From assembly GCA_045648765.1 (NCBI GenBank), contig JAZROQ010000020.1, forward strand, positions 1 to 41,171: a stretch of 41,171 nt of DNA. Reading direction: 5' to 3'. The DNA is from RGIG3009 sp045648765. Its GTDB lineage: Bacteria > Bacillota > Clostridia > Oscillospirales > Acutalibacteraceae. Of this stretch, positions 39,456 through 41,171 are shown piece after piece. The notes under the pieces were generated by a model. That model ran no database searches, was not told where the DNA came from, and was given only the letters and a program-made list of their open reading frames with translations. Made by a program: the position numbers and the translations under genes. Every line of letters starts with the position of its first letter. Positions within the stretch are counted from its first letter, which is position 1.

Positions 39456-39484
39456 TTTACAGACGACAAAAAAAGTGATATGAT
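39456..39484 (+). promoter_or_regulatory. Promoter of nifJ
   Basis: TTTACA (39456-39461), 17-bp spacer, TATGAT (39479-39484), 62 bases before the start codon. A Shine-Dalgarno aaggagga precedes the ATG. Confidence 0.7.
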
Positions 39485-39546
39485 ATACACTGATGCCTTA
39501 CGGTCATCAATTTTGTTAAATTATCCTTAAAAGGAGGACATATTCT

Positions 39547-41171
39547 ATGGCAAGAAAATTCAAAACCATGGACGGTAACAATGCCGCGGCGCACGTATCT
39601 TATGCGTTCACCGAAGTGGCGGGTATTTATCCCATCACGCCGTCCAGTCCGATGGCGGACTATGTTGACCAGTGGGCGGCTGCCGGTCAAAAGAACATTT
39701 TCGGCACGACTGTAAAAGTGGCGGAAATGCAATCCGAAGCGGGTGCTGCCGGTACGGTGCACGGTTCGTTGGCGGCGGGTGCGCTGACCACCAGCTACAC
39801 TGCTTCGCAGGGCTTGTTGCTTATGATTCCGAACATGTACAAAATCGCCGGTGAATTGTTGCCGTCGGTGTTCCACGTGTCTGCCCGCTGTGTGGCTTCG
39901 CACGCGTTGAACATTTTTGGTGATCATTCCGACGTGTATGCTTGCCGTCAAACCGGTTTCGCTATGTTGGCCGAAACCAACCCCCAAGAAGTTATGGACC
40001 TTGGCGCAGTTGCTCACTTGGCAACCATCAAAAGCCGCGTTCCGTTTATTAACTTCTTTGATGGTTTCCGCACTTCGCACGAAATCCAAAAAATCCAAAT
40101 TTGGGATTACGATGACCTTGCCGAAATGTGTGACATGGATGCCGTTGCCGCATTCCGTAAACGCGCTTTGAATCCGGAACATCCGGTAATGCGCGGTTCG
40201 CACGAAAACGGCGATATCTTCTTCCAACACCGCGAAGCGTGCAACGCTTACTACGATGCCGTTCCCGCTATTGTGGAAGAATATATGGGCAAAGTTAACG
40301 AGAAATTGGGTACCGATTATCAACTCTTTAACTATTACGGCGCTCCCGACGCTGACCGCGTGATCGTGGCTATGGGTTCGGTTTGCGACGTGGCAGAAGA
40401 AGTGATCGACTACTTGACCGCTGCCGGCGAAAAAGTCGGTTTGATCAAGGTTCGTTTGTATCGTCCGTTCTCCGCAGAGCATTTTGTCAAAGCGATCCCG
40501 GCTTCCGCCAAGAAGATTGCTGTGCTCGACAGAACGAAAGAACCCGGCGCGCTCGGCGAGCCGTTGTTCCTCGACGTTGTGGCGGCACTCGCGGCTCAGG
40601 GTCGTTCCGACATTAAGGTGATCGGCGGCCGTTACGGTCTCGGTTCCAAAGACACACCGCCTTCCAGCTTGTTCGCTGTTTACAAAGAACTCGCGAAGGA
40701 TGCACCGAAGGCTCAGTTCACCATGGGTATCGTCGACGACGTGACCGAACTCTCCTTGCCCGAAGAAGCGGCTCCCAACACGGCTGCCGAAGGCACCATC
40801 GAGTGCAAATTCTGGGGTCTGGGCGGTGACGGTACGGTCGGCGCAAACAAGAACTCCATCAAGATCATCGGTGACCACACCGACAAATATGTGCAGGCAT
40901 ACTTCCAGTATGACTCCAAAAAGACCGGCGGTATCACCATTTCGCACTTGCGTTTCGGTGACAAGCCGATCAAGAGCCCCTATTATATCAACAAGGCTGA
41001 CTTCGTGGCTTGCCACAACCCGTCTTATGTAATCAAGGGCTACAAGATGGTCAACGACGTGAAGCCCGGCGGTGTGTTCATGATCAACTGCCAGTGGACT
41101 GCTGAGGAACTGGAACAGCACCTCAACGCCGAGACCAAGCAGTATATCGCGAAGAACAACATTCAGTTGTA
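39547..41171 (+). CDS. nifJ: Pyruvate:ferredoxin oxidoreductase, N-terminal 541 residues (cut by window end)
   Basis: Starts at ATG 39547 with aaggagga upstream and stays open to the last base; the C-terminal half (ferredoxin-like and TPP-binding domains) is outside the window. Converts pyruvate and CoA to acetyl-CoA and CO2 while reducing ferredoxin, central in anaerobic fermentation. Domain I (about 1-240): SYAFTEVAGIYPITPSSPMAD, MQSEAGAAGTVHGSLAAGA, HALNIFGDHSDVY. Domain II about 250-415 with YYGAPDADRVIVAMGSV, CoA/transketolase-like RLYRPF, and the beginning of the gamma domain (WGLGGDGTVGANKNSIKI). From about 40380 on, codons shift to AAG, ATC and CTC, unlike the first part. Confidence 0.95.
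   Translation, partial: MARKFKTMDGNNAAAHVSYAFTEVAGIYPITPSSPMADYVDQWAAAGQKNIFGTTVKVAEMQSEAGAAGTVHGSLAAGALTTSYTASQGLLLMIPNMYKIAGELLPSVFHVSARCVASHALNIFGDHSDVYACRQTGFAMLAETNPQEVMDLGAVAHLATIKSRVPFINFFDGFRTSHEIQKIQIWDYDDLAEMCDMDAVAAFRKRALNPEHPVMRGSHENGDIFFQHREACNAYYDAVPAIVEEYMGKVNEKLGTDYQLFNYYGAPDADRVIVAMGSVCDVAEEVIDYLTAAGEKVGLIKVRLYRPFSAEHFVKAIPASAKKIAVLDRTKEPGALGEPLFLDVVAALAAQGRSDIKVIGGRYGLGSKDTPPSSLFAVYKELAKDAPKAQFTMGIVDDVTELSLPEEAAPNTAAEGTIECKFWGLGGDGTVGANKNSIKIIGDHTDKYVQAYFQYDSKKTGGITISHLRFGDKPIKSPYYINKADFVACHNPSYVIKGYKMVNDVKPGGVFMINCQWTAEELEQHLNAETKQYIAKNNIQL

Noticed and set aside
39457..41121. 554-codon open frame on the minus strand at the window end
   Set aside because: It is the antisense shadow of nifJ, which has a start codon, ribosome site, promoter and clear family motifs on the plus strand.

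Overview
The window looks like a chromosomal segment of a Gram-positive anaerobe of the class Clostridia, probably a gut-type Oscillospirales relative (inference). The evidence is a tetrahydrofolate riboswitch in front of an ECF folate transporter, pyruvate:ferredoxin oxidoreductase, a holB-ricT neighbourhood, TTGACA/TATAAT-type promoters with strong GGAGG ribosome binding sites, and many plant- and host-glycan hydrolases. Composition is moderate in GC by eye. The genes at 658-4985 are visibly richer in A/T.

Layout. 1-657: the 3' end of a 5S rRNA at the window edge, followed by terminators and degenerate 5S-like fragments. 658-4985: a compact five-gene operon of small membrane proteins that all carry cytosolic-side zinc ribbons. 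One of them also exposes eleven perfectly phased 21-residue Cys3His repeats outside the cell. This is the strongest candidate for an undescribed system. 5045-5480: gene-free GC-rich palindromic spacer. 5481-9786: sugar use, with a GH29 fucosidase, an RpiR regulator with its own palindromic operator, an MFS/OPA transporter and an alpha/beta hydrolase. 9824-13946 (minus): hemW and an ACT-hom-lysC aspartate-pathway operon. 14045-16204 (minus): a class A penicillin-binding protein. 16361-16690: a small anchored protein. 16780-24385: a tight run of DEAD-box helicase, lepA, guaB, a D-aspartate-ligase-like ATP-grasp enzyme and an asparagine-synthase-like amidotransferase. 24418-25085: a THF riboswitch, a Shine-Dalgarno-sequestering hairpin and folT.

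25133-28657 (minus): a 1174-residue protein of no clear family. 28775-31889 (minus): holB-ricT-rmuC. 32034-35690: a zinc/manganese-type ABC transporter with a CE15-like esterase gene embedded in it. 35742-38453 (minus): two tandem, very similar GH1 beta-glucosidases. 38619-39434: an AraC regulator divergent from them, with direct repeats around its -35 box. 39547-41171: the first 541 codons of nifJ, cut by the window edge.

How it fits together: housekeeping genes (translation, GMP synthesis, DNA replication and repair, threonine/lysine pathway, cell wall) alternate with regulated glycan-use cassettes. The ATP-grasp plus amidotransferase pair may build a D-Asx peptidoglycan cross-bridge acted on by wall enzymes such as the nearby PBP. 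Most intergenic spaces contain readable promoters and intrinsic terminators, several of them bidirectional. All family assignments rest on motifs read by eye; no database search was run.
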